Below are positions 8,446 through 16,702 of a stretch of DNA of 64,000 bases, piece by piece. The notes beneath the pieces were generated by a model. The model ran no database searches. It had not been told where the DNA came from and was given only the letters and a program-made list of their open reading frames with translations. Both the position numbers and the translations under genes were made by a program. Source of the stretch: Saprospiraceae bacterium (lineage in GTDB: Bacteria > Bacteroidota > Bacteroidia > Chitinophagales > Saprospiraceae); assembly GCA_029251525.1 (NCBI GenBank), contig JAQXDE010000039.1, positions 22,968-86,967 on the forward strand. Reading direction: 5' to 3'. Numbering within the stretch: the first letter of the stretch is position 1; each line of letters starts with the position of its first letter.

Positions 8446-11280
8446 TTAATGTGCTTCTAACCAATCTTTACCGGTATCCATTCCAACCAAGATCGGAACT
8501 TGTAAATTTGGCATTGCATTTTTCATTTCGTTTTCAATAATTGGTTTTACCTTTTCTAATTCAGGCTTAAATACATCAAAAACTAATTCATCATGGACTT
8601 GTAAAATCATTTTGGTTTTGAAGTTTCCATCTTTCAAAGCTTTATGAATATTGATCATAGCAATTTTGATCATGTCTGCAGCTGAACCTTGAATTGGAGT
8701 ATTGATTGCTATCCTTTCGGCATTACTTCTGATTAGACCATTTCTAGAATTGATGTCTCGTAATTTTCTTTTCCGTCCTAATAATGTTTTTACGTAGCCA
8801 TGCTCTCTAGCGAATTCCACCGTTTCATCCATATAAGTTTTCAAACCATTATACTGTGCGAAATAATTGGAAATCAATTCGGTTGCCTCTTTTCGTTTAA
8901 TGTCTAATTGTTGAGAAAGGTTAGTTGCACCTGCGCCGTAGATGATAGAGAAATTGACGGTTTTTGCATTTCGTCTTTCATCAGGGGTAACTTCTTCAAG
9001 CGTTTTTCCATAAACCTTTGCAGCTGTAGCTTGATGAATATCATGACCTGCTTGGAAGGCTTCAAGCATCGCTTCGTCTTTACTAATTTCAGCAATGAGA
9101 CGTAATTCAATTTGTGAATAATCTGCAGCCAATAAAATATGATCTTTATCACGAGGGATAAATGCTTTTCTAACTTTTCGACCTTGTTTCGTTCGAATTG
9201 GAATATTTTGCAAATTTGGGTTGTTTGAACTTAATCTTCCGGTTGCTGCTAAAGCTTGATTGAAAGAAGAGTGAATACGTCCAGTTTTGGGATTTACCAT
9301 GTTTGGAAGTGCGTCGACATAAGTCGATTTTAATTTTGTTAGACCACGGTAGGTTTGGATTTTTTCAACAAAAGGATATGTCTTTGCAAGTTCTGTCAAT
9401 TTAGATTCATCAGTTGAGAATTGACCAGTTTTTGTTTTTCTCCAACGGTAAGGGATTTCCATTTTAACAAAGAGAACCTCTCCTACTTGTTTTGGGGAGG
9501 CTATATTAAATTCAACCTCAGCTTCCTTGTGAATATCTTTTTTTAAATTTTCAACTTCTGCTTCCAATTCTTTAGAATAATTCTTTAAGAATTCTGAGTT
9601 CAATTTAATTCCTTCAAATTCTAAATCAACCAAAACATTGATTAGCGGCTCTTCCAGCTCATTGTATAGTTTTTCTAATTTTTCTTCTTTGAGAAGAGGT
9701 TGTAATTCACTTTGTAATTGTAATGTTACATCAGCATCTTCTGCAGCATACTCACCTGCTTTCTCTACTGAAACATCTCGCATGGTTAATTGCTTTTTTC
9801 CTTTTTTTCCAATCAAAGTTTCGATGGATACGCAATCATAGCCTAAATAAGATTGAGCGAGAAAGTTCATATTATGTCGTAATTCTGGCTCTAATAAATA
9901 ATGAGCGACCATTGTATCAAAATATTTTCCTTTCACTTCGATTCCATACCATTTTAGGATCAAGGAATCATATTTTATATTTTGTCCTACTTTAACAATT
10001 TTTTCATTTTCAAAAAGTGGCTTAAATTCATCAACTATTTTTTTCGCTTCTGTAAGATCAACCGGAATAGGAACATAGAAACCCTCATGTTTTTTTATGG
10101 AAAAAGACATACCGACCAATTCTGCCTCGTTGGCATCAATTCCTGTTGTTTCTGTATCGAAGCAAATGGAATTTTCTTTAGATAAAAGTTGAATTAATTC
10201 TGCTCGTTTTTCAAGTGAATCAGTTAACTCGTAATTATGATCAACGTTAGTTATATTTCTTTCAGCAATTGAAAACTTAGGAACGAAGGCATTATTATCT
10301 GTGTAAATATGTTTTTTAAGTTCCGCATCACCAAATAAACTTCCTTGTGTCCCGCTTTTATCATCATTCTTGACCTTTGATTGGGTAGCTGGCATATTGG
10401 CATCCTCTATCCCCAAGATTTGTTTTCCTAGGGTTTTAAATTCAAGTTCTCTAAATAATTCAGTAAGACTATCTCTATTAAATGGTTCAACAATATATTT
10501 TTTTGCATCAAATTGCACTGGAACATTTATGTCTATTGTTGCTAATACTTTTGATAATCTTCCTTGTTCTTCAAATGCGATTACTTTTTCTTTTTGTTTT
10601 CCTTTAAGCTTATCAGTATTCTCATAAAGACCTTCCATCGAACCATAAAGTTTGAGTAATTTAACTGCAGTTTTTGCACCAATTCCTGGTATGCCAGGAA
10701 TATTATCAACTGCATCTCCTTGCATTCCTAAGATATCAATAACTTGATCGATACGTTCGACATCCCATTTTTCTAGGACTTCTTTTTTACCAAGTACTTC
10801 CACATCACCACCTGACCGAGCAGGTTTATACATAAATACTGTATCTGAAACTAGCTGTGCATAATCTTTATCTGGAGTCACCATGTAAACTTCAAAACCT
10901 TCTTTCTCGGCCTGCTTTGCCAAGGTTCCAATCACATCATCAGCCTCGAAACCTTCCTTGGTGACAACTGGAATATTAAATGCTTTGATAATTTTTTTGA
11001 TTATTGGAATGGCAATGGAGATTGGTTCGGGCTGAGCTTCTCGATTGGCTTTGTATTCTTTAAACATTTCATGTCGAAAGGTTGGACCCTTTAAATCAAA
11101 AGAGACAGCAATGTGAGAGGGTTTTTGTTTTGCTAAAATATTCCATAGGTAACGAGTAAATCCAGTTACTGCTGAAACATCCATTCCTTTAGAATTTATT
11201 AATGGACGTGTAATAAATGAATAATGTGCTCGGTAGACTAAGGCATGCCCATCAAGAAGGAATAATTTTTTTTCAGACAT
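8446..11280 (-). CDS. polA: DNA polymerase I
   Basis: A 944-residue three-domain repair and replication polymerase. The 5' nuclease domain is about 1-290 with LLDGHALVYRAH at the start and the DKDYAQLV region. The 3'-5' proofreading exonuclease is about 345-540 and keeps its acidic motifs (DTETTG near 375, QNIKYD, and YAAEDADVT), so proofreading is expected to be active. The polymerase domain is about 560-944 with motif A DYSQIELRL near 719, the O-helix RRNAKTVNFSIIYG, and motif C VHDELVF near 896. It starts at ATG 11280. A candidate promoter lies about 80 bp upstream. Length is normal for the family. Confidence 0.98.
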   Translation of the reverse strand: MSEKKLFLLDGHALVYRAHYSFITRPLINSKGMDVSAVTGFTRYLWNILAKQKPSHIAVSFDLKGPTFRHEMFKEYKANREAQPEPISIAIPIIKKIIKAFNIPVVTKEGFEADDVIGTLAKQAEKEGFEVYMVTPDKDYAQLVSDTVFMYKPARSGGDVEVLGKKEVLEKWDVERIDQVIDILGMQGDAVDNIPGIPGIGAKTAVKLLKLYGSMEGLYENTDKLKGKQKEKVIAFEEQGRLSKVLATIDINVPVQFDAKKYIVEPFNRDSLTELFRELEFKTLGKQILGIEDANMPATQSKVKNDDKSGTQGSLFGDAELKKHIYTDNNAFVPKFSIAERNITNVDHNYELTDSLEKRAELIQLLSKENSICFDTETTGIDANEAELVGMSFSIKKHEGFYVPIPVDLTEAKKIVDEFKPLFENEKIVKVGQNIKYDSLILKWYGIEVKGKYFDTMVAHYLLEPELRHNMNFLAQSYLGYDCVSIETLIGKKGKKQLTMRDVSVEKAGEYAAEDADVTLQLQSELQPLLKEEKLEKLYNELEEPLINVLVDLEFEGIKLNSEFLKNYSKELEAEVENLKKDIHKEAEVEFNIASPKQVGEVLFVKMEIPYRWRKTKTGQFSTDESKLTELAKTYPFVEKIQTYRGLTKLKSTYVDALPNMVNPKTGRIHSSFNQALAATGRLSSNNPNLQNIPIRTKQGRKVRKAFIPRDKDHILLAADYSQIELRLIAEISKDEAMLEAFQAGHDIHQATAAKVYGKTLEEVTPDERRNAKTVNFSIIYGAGATNLSQQLDIKRKEATELISNYFAQYNGLKTYMDETVEFAREHGYVKTLLGRKRKLRDINSRNGLIRSNAERIAINTPIQGSAADMIKIAMINIHKALKDGNFKTKMILQVHDELVFDVFKPELEKVKPIIENEMKNAMPNLQVPILVGMDTGKDWLEAH

Positions 11281-11358
11281 AATATTTAGATATTGTTGAT
11301 TGGTAGAAAGAAATTAGTTTCTACTTGCTGATTCATTTTTTATAAAGATAATATAGGA

Positions 11359-11366
11359 CAAAACTA
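11359..11366 (-). promoter_or_regulatory. Candidate polA promoter -7 element
   Basis: Reads TAgtTTTG on the minus strand, a full match to TAnnTTTG, and lies 79 bp before the polA start. No clear -33 element is seen. Confidence 0.35.
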
Positions 11367-11429
11367 ATCAAAATGAGAGGGAAAAAGAAAATAAGAGGAT
11401 TTGTAACACGTGGTTTTTTAACATAAAAA

Positions 11430-11455
11430 TACCCACTCTATTTTTGGAGTGGGTA
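11430..11455 (-). terminator. Terminator after the DUF3078 gene
   Basis: A 9-bp perfect stem (11430-11438 and 11447-11455) followed on the minus strand by a T-run. It lies 63 bp after the stop of the gene at 11518-12522. Confidence 0.8.
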
Positions 11456-11517
11456 AAGTGTAAAATATGTTTGAGTTGGATATAAAATAAATCGCAACTC
11501 AAGGTATAGTTTATTAT

Positions 11518-12522
11518 TTATTTTGAAATAGTATAAGTTAATCCTACTAATAAATATGTCTGTAAAGGGTTATCACCTTTGTATGTGCTATCGTCAAAGT
11601 TATCAATGGTGATTATTTCTGGATTAACAACTGTTGGATCAGCCAGGAAAGTATTATAGCTTTCTTGTTTATTTTTTCTCAAGCCAAATTCAACTCCGAC
11701 TCCAATTCCTTTGAAAGCAGTAAAATTAATTCCATTTATCCAGGTCCAGTTAGAGAAATTGTTAGCATCGGAGTAACTAACAAAAGCAGAAAGGTTTGTT
11801 CTCCAAGCAATCCCCATAGGTAACGCTTGTTTATAATCTGCTACAATTTTACAACCAAGTGAGGAAATGTACGAAACATTATCTTTGGCCATTACAATAT
11901 TGTAATTAAAAGGATGAAAAACTACAACTAAATTTTGGATTGGTGTCCAAGTTGCTCCTGCTCCTAGATCTAAGTATCCAGGATTATTGAAGTTGTTTAA
12001 AAAAGTTGATCTGTACTCACCAAGTGCAGAAACTGCCCATTGGGAATTTATTTTGTAGCCAAATAACGAAGATAGATTGATTGCATCTGCTGTCGTTTCA
12101 AAACGAGTAGTGTCTGCTAAATCTTTATCGTCCTTGTCTATGATTAATTTAGTTTTGGCTACATTAATATTTAAGCCATTTTTCCAAAAATATTTCTTTT
12201 GATTGAGATTGGCAAAGGCTCCACCTGTTAATCCGTAATTAATTAATTGCGCATTTGGGTTACCTGCTCCTAACCATTTATCAAATTGAGAAAAATTAGC
12301 TCCAATAGTTCCAGATGCTCCAATCTTCCAGTCAGGATAAACAATCAACTTCTTTTTGATACCAGCGATTTCCTCTTCAAGTGCTTTTACTTCAGCATTT
12401 TTTGTAGCAACCGCAGCTTGCTTCTCATTAAGCACTTTTTGCATCTCTTCAGTTGTTTGTGCATTCAAAAGATTAGTCATCAAGAAAACTAAAATAAGAA
12501 TTGAAATAAATTTTGAATTCAT
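11518..12522 (-). CDS. DUF3078 outer-membrane beta-barrel protein
   Basis: A 334-residue protein with a signal peptide (about 1-21, ending LLNAQ). A charged helical, probably coiled-coil segment (about 24-58, EMQKVLNEKQAAVATKNAEV) precedes a barrel-like region rich in alternating aromatic strands. The region WKIGASGTIGANFSQFDKWLGAGNPN is the hallmark start of the Bacteroidota DUF3078 family, which is predicted to form an outer-membrane barrel of unknown function. The protein ends in a hydrophobic strand (LLVGLTYTISK), as barrel proteins do. It has its own terminator. The decayed sigma-factor gene lies directly upstream on the same strand. Confidence 0.8.
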   Translation of the reverse strand: MNSKFISILILVFLMTNLLNAQTTEEMQKVLNEKQAAVATKNAEVKALEEEIAGIKKKLIVYPDWKIGASGTIGANFSQFDKWLGAGNPNAQLINYGLTGGAFANLNQKKYFWKNGLNINVAKTKLIIDKDDKDLADTTRFETTADAINLSSLFGYKINSQWAVSALGEYRSTFLNNFNNPGYLDLGAGATWTPIQNLVVVFHPFNYNIVMAKDNVSYISSLGCKIVADYKQALPMGIAWRTNLSAFVSYSDANNFSNWTWINGINFTAFKGIGVGVEFGLRKNKQESYNTFLADPTVVNPEIITIDNFDDSTYKGDNPLQTYLLVGLTYTISK

Positions 12523-12582
12523 TTTTTAATTGTTGTTTTTTGTATGAAATATTTTTCTAAAATAAGAACAATAATAAGTCAT

Positions 12583-12966
12583 TTAAGACTTTAATTTGCT
12601 CTGAAGCAAAATTATGTAAAGGAATAATAATTCTATGTCTTCAACTTCTTCGATAGTATCAGGTGCATCATCTACCTCTTCAGAAAAATGTTTTTTTCTC
12701 TTTTTCTTTTTCTAATAATATCAACACAAAAATTATAGTTGATTGAATAAACCCAAGTGGAAAATTCAGACCGACCATTAAATTTTGAGAGTTTTAGAAA
12801 AGTTTTTTGAAAATCTCTTGGCTCGTGCGTCATTTTTTTAATAAAAAATATACTTACTATATATTTTACCAGAATACCCTTGGTACAGTATATTGAAATA
12901 GCCAGGTCTTTGAGTTTTGATAACTAATTCGACTAAATCAAAGTTTTCCAGTTTTCTTTTCCCTTG
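12583..12966 (-). pseudogene. Decayed ECF sigma-70 factor (region 2 only)
   Basis: Three minus-strand reading frames, read in order, rebuild sigma region 2. The first frame (about 12945-12800) gives LVIKTQRPGYFNILYQGY and then SGKIYSKYIF, with an in-frame TAA around 12838-12840. The next frame (about 12830-12690) gives FLKLSKFNGRSEFSTWVYS followed by INYNFCVDIIRKRKREK. A third frame (about 12690-12583) gives SEEVDDAPDTIEEVEDIELL and then a stop. So there is one nonsense codon and at least two frameshifts, and the promoter -35 binding region (sigma4) is missing. The motif order (TQR, LYxxYxGKxYxK, FSTWVYSIxYNFCxDxIR) is that of Bacteroidota ECF sigma factors. It is non-functional as read. Confidence 0.8.
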
Positions 12967-13276
12967 CGTTGACAACGGGTATTGAAGTACATAGGTTGTT
13001 GAAAAAAACTAAATATTAGTTTCTATAAAATAAAAGGTCAAATCGCCTTTTATTTTGCTATCGTCAGGAACATTTTAAATTTGAAAAAACACATTTTTAT
13101 TATCGCAAATGTAACGAATCCGCAGAAAATAACACTTGTTATCTGATTTTTTGCATCGAGTAAAATTTGAAATACTTTATTTACCAGTGATTACACTGAT
13201 TTATTTATTTTTTTAAATATTTTTAGCCTTTTAAATATTTGATGAAGAAATCGTAAAATTTTCCAAAATATTATCA
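12967..13276. other. Intergenic region upstream of the M28 peptidase
   Basis: 310 bp between the sigma-factor ruin and the peptidase start. It may include the lost N-terminus of the sigma factor. I see no clear promoter, RNA gene or coding frame in it. Confidence 0.3.
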
Positions 13277-14680
13277 ATGATGAGAAAAATATTATTTCTA
13301 ATTTCTTTTTGTTTAGTTTTTTTTCAAAATACCTCTTTTGGCCAAGAACTTTCTAAAGTTGATGAAGATGCATTTTTTATTAAAAAAATATACGATACTG
13401 CTTTGACTCAAGGGCAATGTTATCCTTGGTTGACTCATTTGACGACTAAAATAGGAGGACGGTTGGCTGGTTCTCCTCAGGCAGCGGCAGCGGTGGAATA
13501 CACAAAACAAATGTTAGATACACTGGATTTAGATTCTGTTTGGTTAGAACCGGTAATGGTACCTCATTGGGTGCGGGGAGAAAAGGAACAAGTTAGAATT
13601 GTCAATTCTGGGGTTATTGGATCTATGGACTTAAATGCTCTTGCACTAGGAAATTCAATAGGTACTGGTAAAGAGGGAATTACAGCAGAAGTAATAGAGG
13701 TGAAAAGTTTAGATGAGGTGGAGAAATTGGGTGCAGCTAAAATTAAGGGCAAAATTGTATTTTATAATCGTCCAATGGATCCAACTCAGTTGCGAACCTT
13801 TAATGCTTATGGAGGCGCAGTAGATCAAAGGGGAAGCGGACCATCAAAAGCTGCTGAGTATGGAGCTGTTGGAGTTTTAGTTCGTTCGATGACAACAAGG
13901 TTGGATGATGTTCCGCATACTGGAGCTTTGGGTTATAAAGACGGAGTAAAAAAAATCCCTGCAGTAGCAATTTCAACCAATGATGCAGAAGTTTTAAGCC
14001 GAGTTTTGAAAAAAGAAAAAACACAGGTTTATATTCAAACGACTTGTGAAATGTTGAAAGATAAATTATCTTATAATGTGATTGGCGAAATAAGAGGAAG
14101 TGAAAAACCTGACGAAATTATTTTAGTAGGTGGTCATTTGGACTCTTGGGATATAGGAAGTGGGGCGCATGATGATGGAGCAGGTTGTGTACATTCGATG
14201 GATGTTTTACAAATCTTAAAAAGATTAAATTATGAGCCTTTAAGAACGATTAGATGTGTACTTTTTATGAATGAGGAAAATGGACTGGCTGGCGGAAAAG
14301 CTTACGCTAAAGCATCAAATGATAGAGGTGAATATCATCTTGCAGCTATAGAGTCTGACGCAGGTGGATTTACTCCTAGAGGTTTTTCATCAACTGCTCA
14401 TCCCGATGTTTTTAAGCCAAAGTTTAAAAAGATGACTGAATGGTTACCTTTACTAGAACCATATGGGCTGGAATTTAGAACTGGTGGATCAGGCGCAGAT
14501 ATTACTCCGCTTAAAAGTCAAAAAGGGTTGTTAATTGGTTTTCGCCCAGACTCACAAAGGTATTTTGATTATCATCATACAGCGATTGATACGATTGATG
14601 CGGTGAATAAAAGAGAATTGGAATTAGGAGCAGCAAGTATCACAAGTTTGTTGTATTTGATAGATAAATATGGATTGTAA
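13277..14680 (+). CDS. M28-family zinc metallopeptidase with PA domain (carboxypeptidase Q-like)
   Basis: A 467-residue exported peptidase with a signal peptide (about 1-22, ending SFGQ). A protease-associated insert spans about 120-250. The co-catalytic zinc site is visible: His287 in GGHLDSWD, Asp299 in AHDDGAG, Glu333/Glu334 in MNEENG, Asp361 in ESDAGG, and His433/His434 in DYHHT. This is the arrangement of M28 aminopeptidases and carboxypeptidase Q. It probably degrades peptides in the periplasm or outside the cell. Two ATGs stand in tandem (13277 and 13280) and either could be used. It is followed by an inverted repeat before hpt. Confidence 0.93.
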   Translation: MMRKILFLISFCLVFFQNTSFGQELSKVDEDAFFIKKIYDTALTQGQCYPWLTHLTTKIGGRLAGSPQAAAAVEYTKQMLDTLDLDSVWLEPVMVPHWVRGEKEQVRIVNSGVIGSMDLNALALGNSIGTGKEGITAEVIEVKSLDEVEKLGAAKIKGKIVFYNRPMDPTQLRTFNAYGGAVDQRGSGPSKAAEYGAVGVLVRSMTTRLDDVPHTGALGYKDGVKKIPAVAISTNDAEVLSRVLKKEKTQVYIQTTCEMLKDKLSYNVIGEIRGSEKPDEIILVGGHLDSWDIGSGAHDDGAGCVHSMDVLQILKRLNYEPLRTIRCVLFMNEENGLAGGKAYAKASNDRGEYHLAAIESDAGGFTPRGFSSTAHPDVFKPKFKKMTEWLPLLEPYGLEFRTGGSGADITPLKSQKGLLIGFRPDSQRYFDYHHTAIDTIDAVNKRELELGAASITSLLYLIDKYGL

Positions 14681-14757
14681 TTTTTCTAACCACAAATTTA
14701 CACAAGACTTTTCTAACGTTTCTAAAGTATAATTTTATAAGTCTATGGTTAGAAAAA
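14681..14757 (+). repeat. 12-bp perfect inverted repeat with long loop between M28 gene and hpt
   Basis: Arms 14681-14692 and 14746-14757 are exact complements, separated by 53 nt. The left arm starts immediately after the M28 stop codon and the right arm ends 13 bp before the hpt ATG. It could be an inefficient terminator or a structured leader of hpt. Confidence 0.4.
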
Positions 14758-14770
14758 TAAAAAAATAAAA

Positions 14771-15313
14771 ATGACAAAATCACAAACGATAAAAGCTCAC
14801 GATCTTTCCTTTGAACTTATGCTTTCAGAGGAAAAAATACTGGCACGAGTTGAAGAAATGGGGAAAGAGTTAAATGAAAGATACGTGAGCAAAAATCCGA
14901 TTTTTTTAGGCGTGTTAAATGGTGCATTTATTTTTATGGCGGACTTAGCGAGAGCCTTTGAAGGACCATGTGAAGTTTCATTTATCAAACTATCTTCCTA
15001 TTCTGGTCTAGAATCTACAGGAGATGTGGCAACTGTAATTGGATTAACTACAGACGTCGAAAATCGTCATGTTATTGTAGTCGAAGATATTATCGATACT
15101 GGAAAAACGATGCATGATTTTTTACCTGTTTTGAAGAAAATGAACCCTGCGTCTGTGGCCTTCGCTACTTTTTTATTAAAGCCTGATGCCATCAAATATG
15201 AGTTTCCAATAGATTATATTGGTTTTGAAATCCCGAACAAATTTGTCATCGGATATGGATTGGATTATAGTGAAGCGGCAAGAAATTTACGAGGGATTTA
15301 TCAATTGAAATAA
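14771..15313 (+). CDS. hpt: Hypoxanthine phosphoribosyltransferase
   Basis: Converts hypoxanthine or guanine plus PRPP to IMP or GMP in purine salvage in the cytoplasm. It has 180 residues, the usual family length. The PRPP-binding motif VIVVEDIIDTGKTM is at about 100-113 with the paired acidic residues Glu105 and Asp106. The flexible-loop region SSYSGLES is at about 75-82, and the purine-pocket motif FVIGYGLDYSE is near the C-terminus. The next gene begins 1 nt after its stop, so the two are almost certainly co-transcribed. Confidence 0.95.
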   Translation: MTKSQTIKAHDLSFELMLSEEKILARVEEMGKELNERYVSKNPIFLGVLNGAFIFMADLARAFEGPCEVSFIKLSSYSGLESTGDVATVIGLTTDVENRHVIVVEDIIDTGKTMHDFLPVLKKMNPASVAFATFLLKPDAIKYEFPIDYIGFEIPNKFVIGYGLDYSEAARNLRGIYQLK

Positions 15314-15314
15314 A

Positions 15315-16157
15315 ATGAGTGAAGGGCTCAACATATTTTTATACATTAGTGGTGCATACATTTTGTTATGTTTCCTTTTTTATTTCCTGCAAGATTACTT
15401 TTTTTTCAGACCCGAAATTTTACCTCGACATTTTACGTATCAATATGTTTTCCCATTTGAAGAAGTTAATTTTGATATGGAAGATGGTGGATTCATAAAT
15501 GGAATACATTTTAAGGTACCCAACTCAAAAGGAGTGATTTATTACTTTAAAGGTAACTCACGAAGTATAAAAGGTTGGGGGAAATTTGCTCGAGATTTTG
15601 TAAGCAAGGGCTATGATTTTTTTATGGTGGATTATAGAGGTTTTGGGAAAAGTTCAGGAAAACGAACAGAATCTATTTTATATAATGATGGGCAGCATGT
15701 TTATAAATGGCTCACTACTCATTATGATGAAGACAAAATAATTATTTATGGTCGTTCACTTGGAAGTGGAATTGCCGCACGAATTGCTTCATGGAATAAT
15801 CCAAAAATGTTAATTCTGGATTCACCATATCATAGTTTTTTAGCACAGGTAAAACGGTATGGATTTTTTTTACCGATTAATTGGTTATTAAAATATCATA
15901 TTAGAACTGATCATTTTATTAAGAGAGTTACATGTCCTATTTTCTTCCTTCATGGAAAAAAGGATAGACTCATTCCATTTAATAATAGTGAAAAATTACA
16001 GAAAATTGTTCTTGAGAGAAGTCATCTATTTTCCTTAGATAAGGCACATCATAATAATCTACCGCAATTTTCAGCATATCACGATTTTTTATATGATATC
16101 TTGAATGATGACGATTTTTTTGAATACTATTCTAATCAAATACCTAAGTCAACCTAA
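15315..16157 (+). CDS. Membrane-anchored alpha/beta hydrolase (BEM46/S33-like)
   Basis: A 280-residue protein with an N-terminal membrane helix (about 5-27) and a serine-hydrolase fold. The nucleophile elbow is GRSLGSG with Ser148; the acid is Asp217 in HGKKDRLIPF; the base is His245 or His246 in KAHHNN. An oxyanion-type motif (YYFKGNSRSIKGWG) lies at about 75-90. The architecture matches the BEM46-like/prolyl-oligopeptidase-type esterases anchored in the inner membrane. The substrate cannot be read from sequence. It is coupled to hpt by a 1-nt gap, but no shared pathway is evident. Confidence 0.85.
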   Translation: MSEGLNIFLYISGAYILLCFLFYFLQDYFFFRPEILPRHFTYQYVFPFEEVNFDMEDGGFINGIHFKVPNSKGVIYYFKGNSRSIKGWGKFARDFVSKGYDFFMVDYRGFGKSSGKRTESILYNDGQHVYKWLTTHYDEDKIIIYGRSLGSGIAARIASWNNPKMLILDSPYHSFLAQVKRYGFFLPINWLLKYHIRTDHFIKRVTCPIFFLHGKKDRLIPFNNSEKLQKIVLERSHLFSLDKAHHNNLPQFSAYHDFLYDILNDDDFFEYYSNQIPKST

Positions 16158-16190
16158 TCTCATTTTTTTCAAAAAATAATATACTATAAC

Positions 16191-16221
16191 TTTACTAAAT
16201 GATAAAATTATCATACTTTTG
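16191..16221 (+). promoter_or_regulatory. Promoter of tRNA-Gln
   Basis: TTTA (16191-16194), a 19-bp spacer and TActTTTG (16214-16221). This is a good Bacteroidota -33/-7 pair, and it places the transcription start a few bases before the tRNA 5' end at 16240. Confidence 0.65.
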
Positions 16222-16239
16222 CCTCGCTTTCTAATAGCA

Positions 16240-16310
16240 TGACCCATGGTGTAATGGTAACACTACGGTTTTTGGTATCGTCATTCTAGGTTCGAGTCCT
16301 AGTGGGTCAA
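16240..16310 (+). tRNA. tRNA-Gln (anticodon TTG)
   Basis: 71 nt. Acceptor arms TGACCCA (16240-16246) and TGGGTCA (16303-16309) pair perfectly, with discriminator A at 16310. The D-arm is GGTGTAATGGTAACAC. The anticodon loop TTTTGGT gives anticodon TTG on a 5-bp stem with one G-U pair. The T-arm TTCGAGTCC is intact. The CCA end is not encoded. Confidence 0.96.
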
Positions 16311-16312
16311 CA

Positions 16313-16346
16313 AAAAAAGCTGCTTCATCTATGAGGTGGCTTTTTT
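16313..16346 (+). terminator. Terminator of tRNA-Gln
   Basis: Stem of up to 16 pairs including G-U pairs (16313-16328 with 16331-16346), ending in a T6 run. It begins 3 nt after the tRNA. Confidence 0.8.
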
Positions 16347-16508
16347 GTTTTTCAAAACTATAACTTATCAAATTATTGAAATTAGATACCTTTAAAACGT
16401 TTCCAATAGGGAATCCTTCTCTTTAATTATTATTTCGATTAACCTAAATGTGATCTAGAATAATATACAAGCTTATGAATTATTCCAATTAATAGAAAAA
16501 AAGAATAA

Positions 16509-16634
16509 TATTTCGTTTGCAGACACATTCAACCGAGTACGATGCAATTTGGTGCATCTGCTGACATTTATTATTTATTTCCTAAAAAAAGTAAAACTAA
16601 AAAGAAATCTAAAAAAAGAGATCGAAGGAATTAA
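16509..16634 (+). pseudogene. Possible C-terminal remnant of an outer-membrane beta-barrel protein
   Basis: A 41-codon open frame ending at TAA 16634. It reads IQPSTMQFGASADIYYLF and then a Lys/Arg-rich tail (PKKSKTKKKSKKRDRRN). An alternating aromatic terminal strand followed by a basic tail resembles the ends of Bacteroidota barrel proteins. The preceding sequence has stops and no recognisable body, and no full start is seen (an internal ATG is at 16542). It could be a gene ruin or a real small basic protein. It shares a terminator with convergent secA. Confidence 0.25.
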
Positions 16635-16642
16635 TGCGAAGT

Positions 16643-16680
16643 AAAAAAGGAGTTGCAATATTGATTGCAACTCCTTTTTT
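16643..16680. terminator. Bidirectional terminator between 16634 and secA
   Basis: Perfect 17-bp stem (16643-16659 and 16664-16680) with a 4-nt loop. A-run and T-run flanks allow it to work on both strands. It lies 23 bp beyond the secA stop. Confidence 0.85.
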
Positions 16681-16702
16681 TATAAATACAATTTGCCTAT
16701 TC

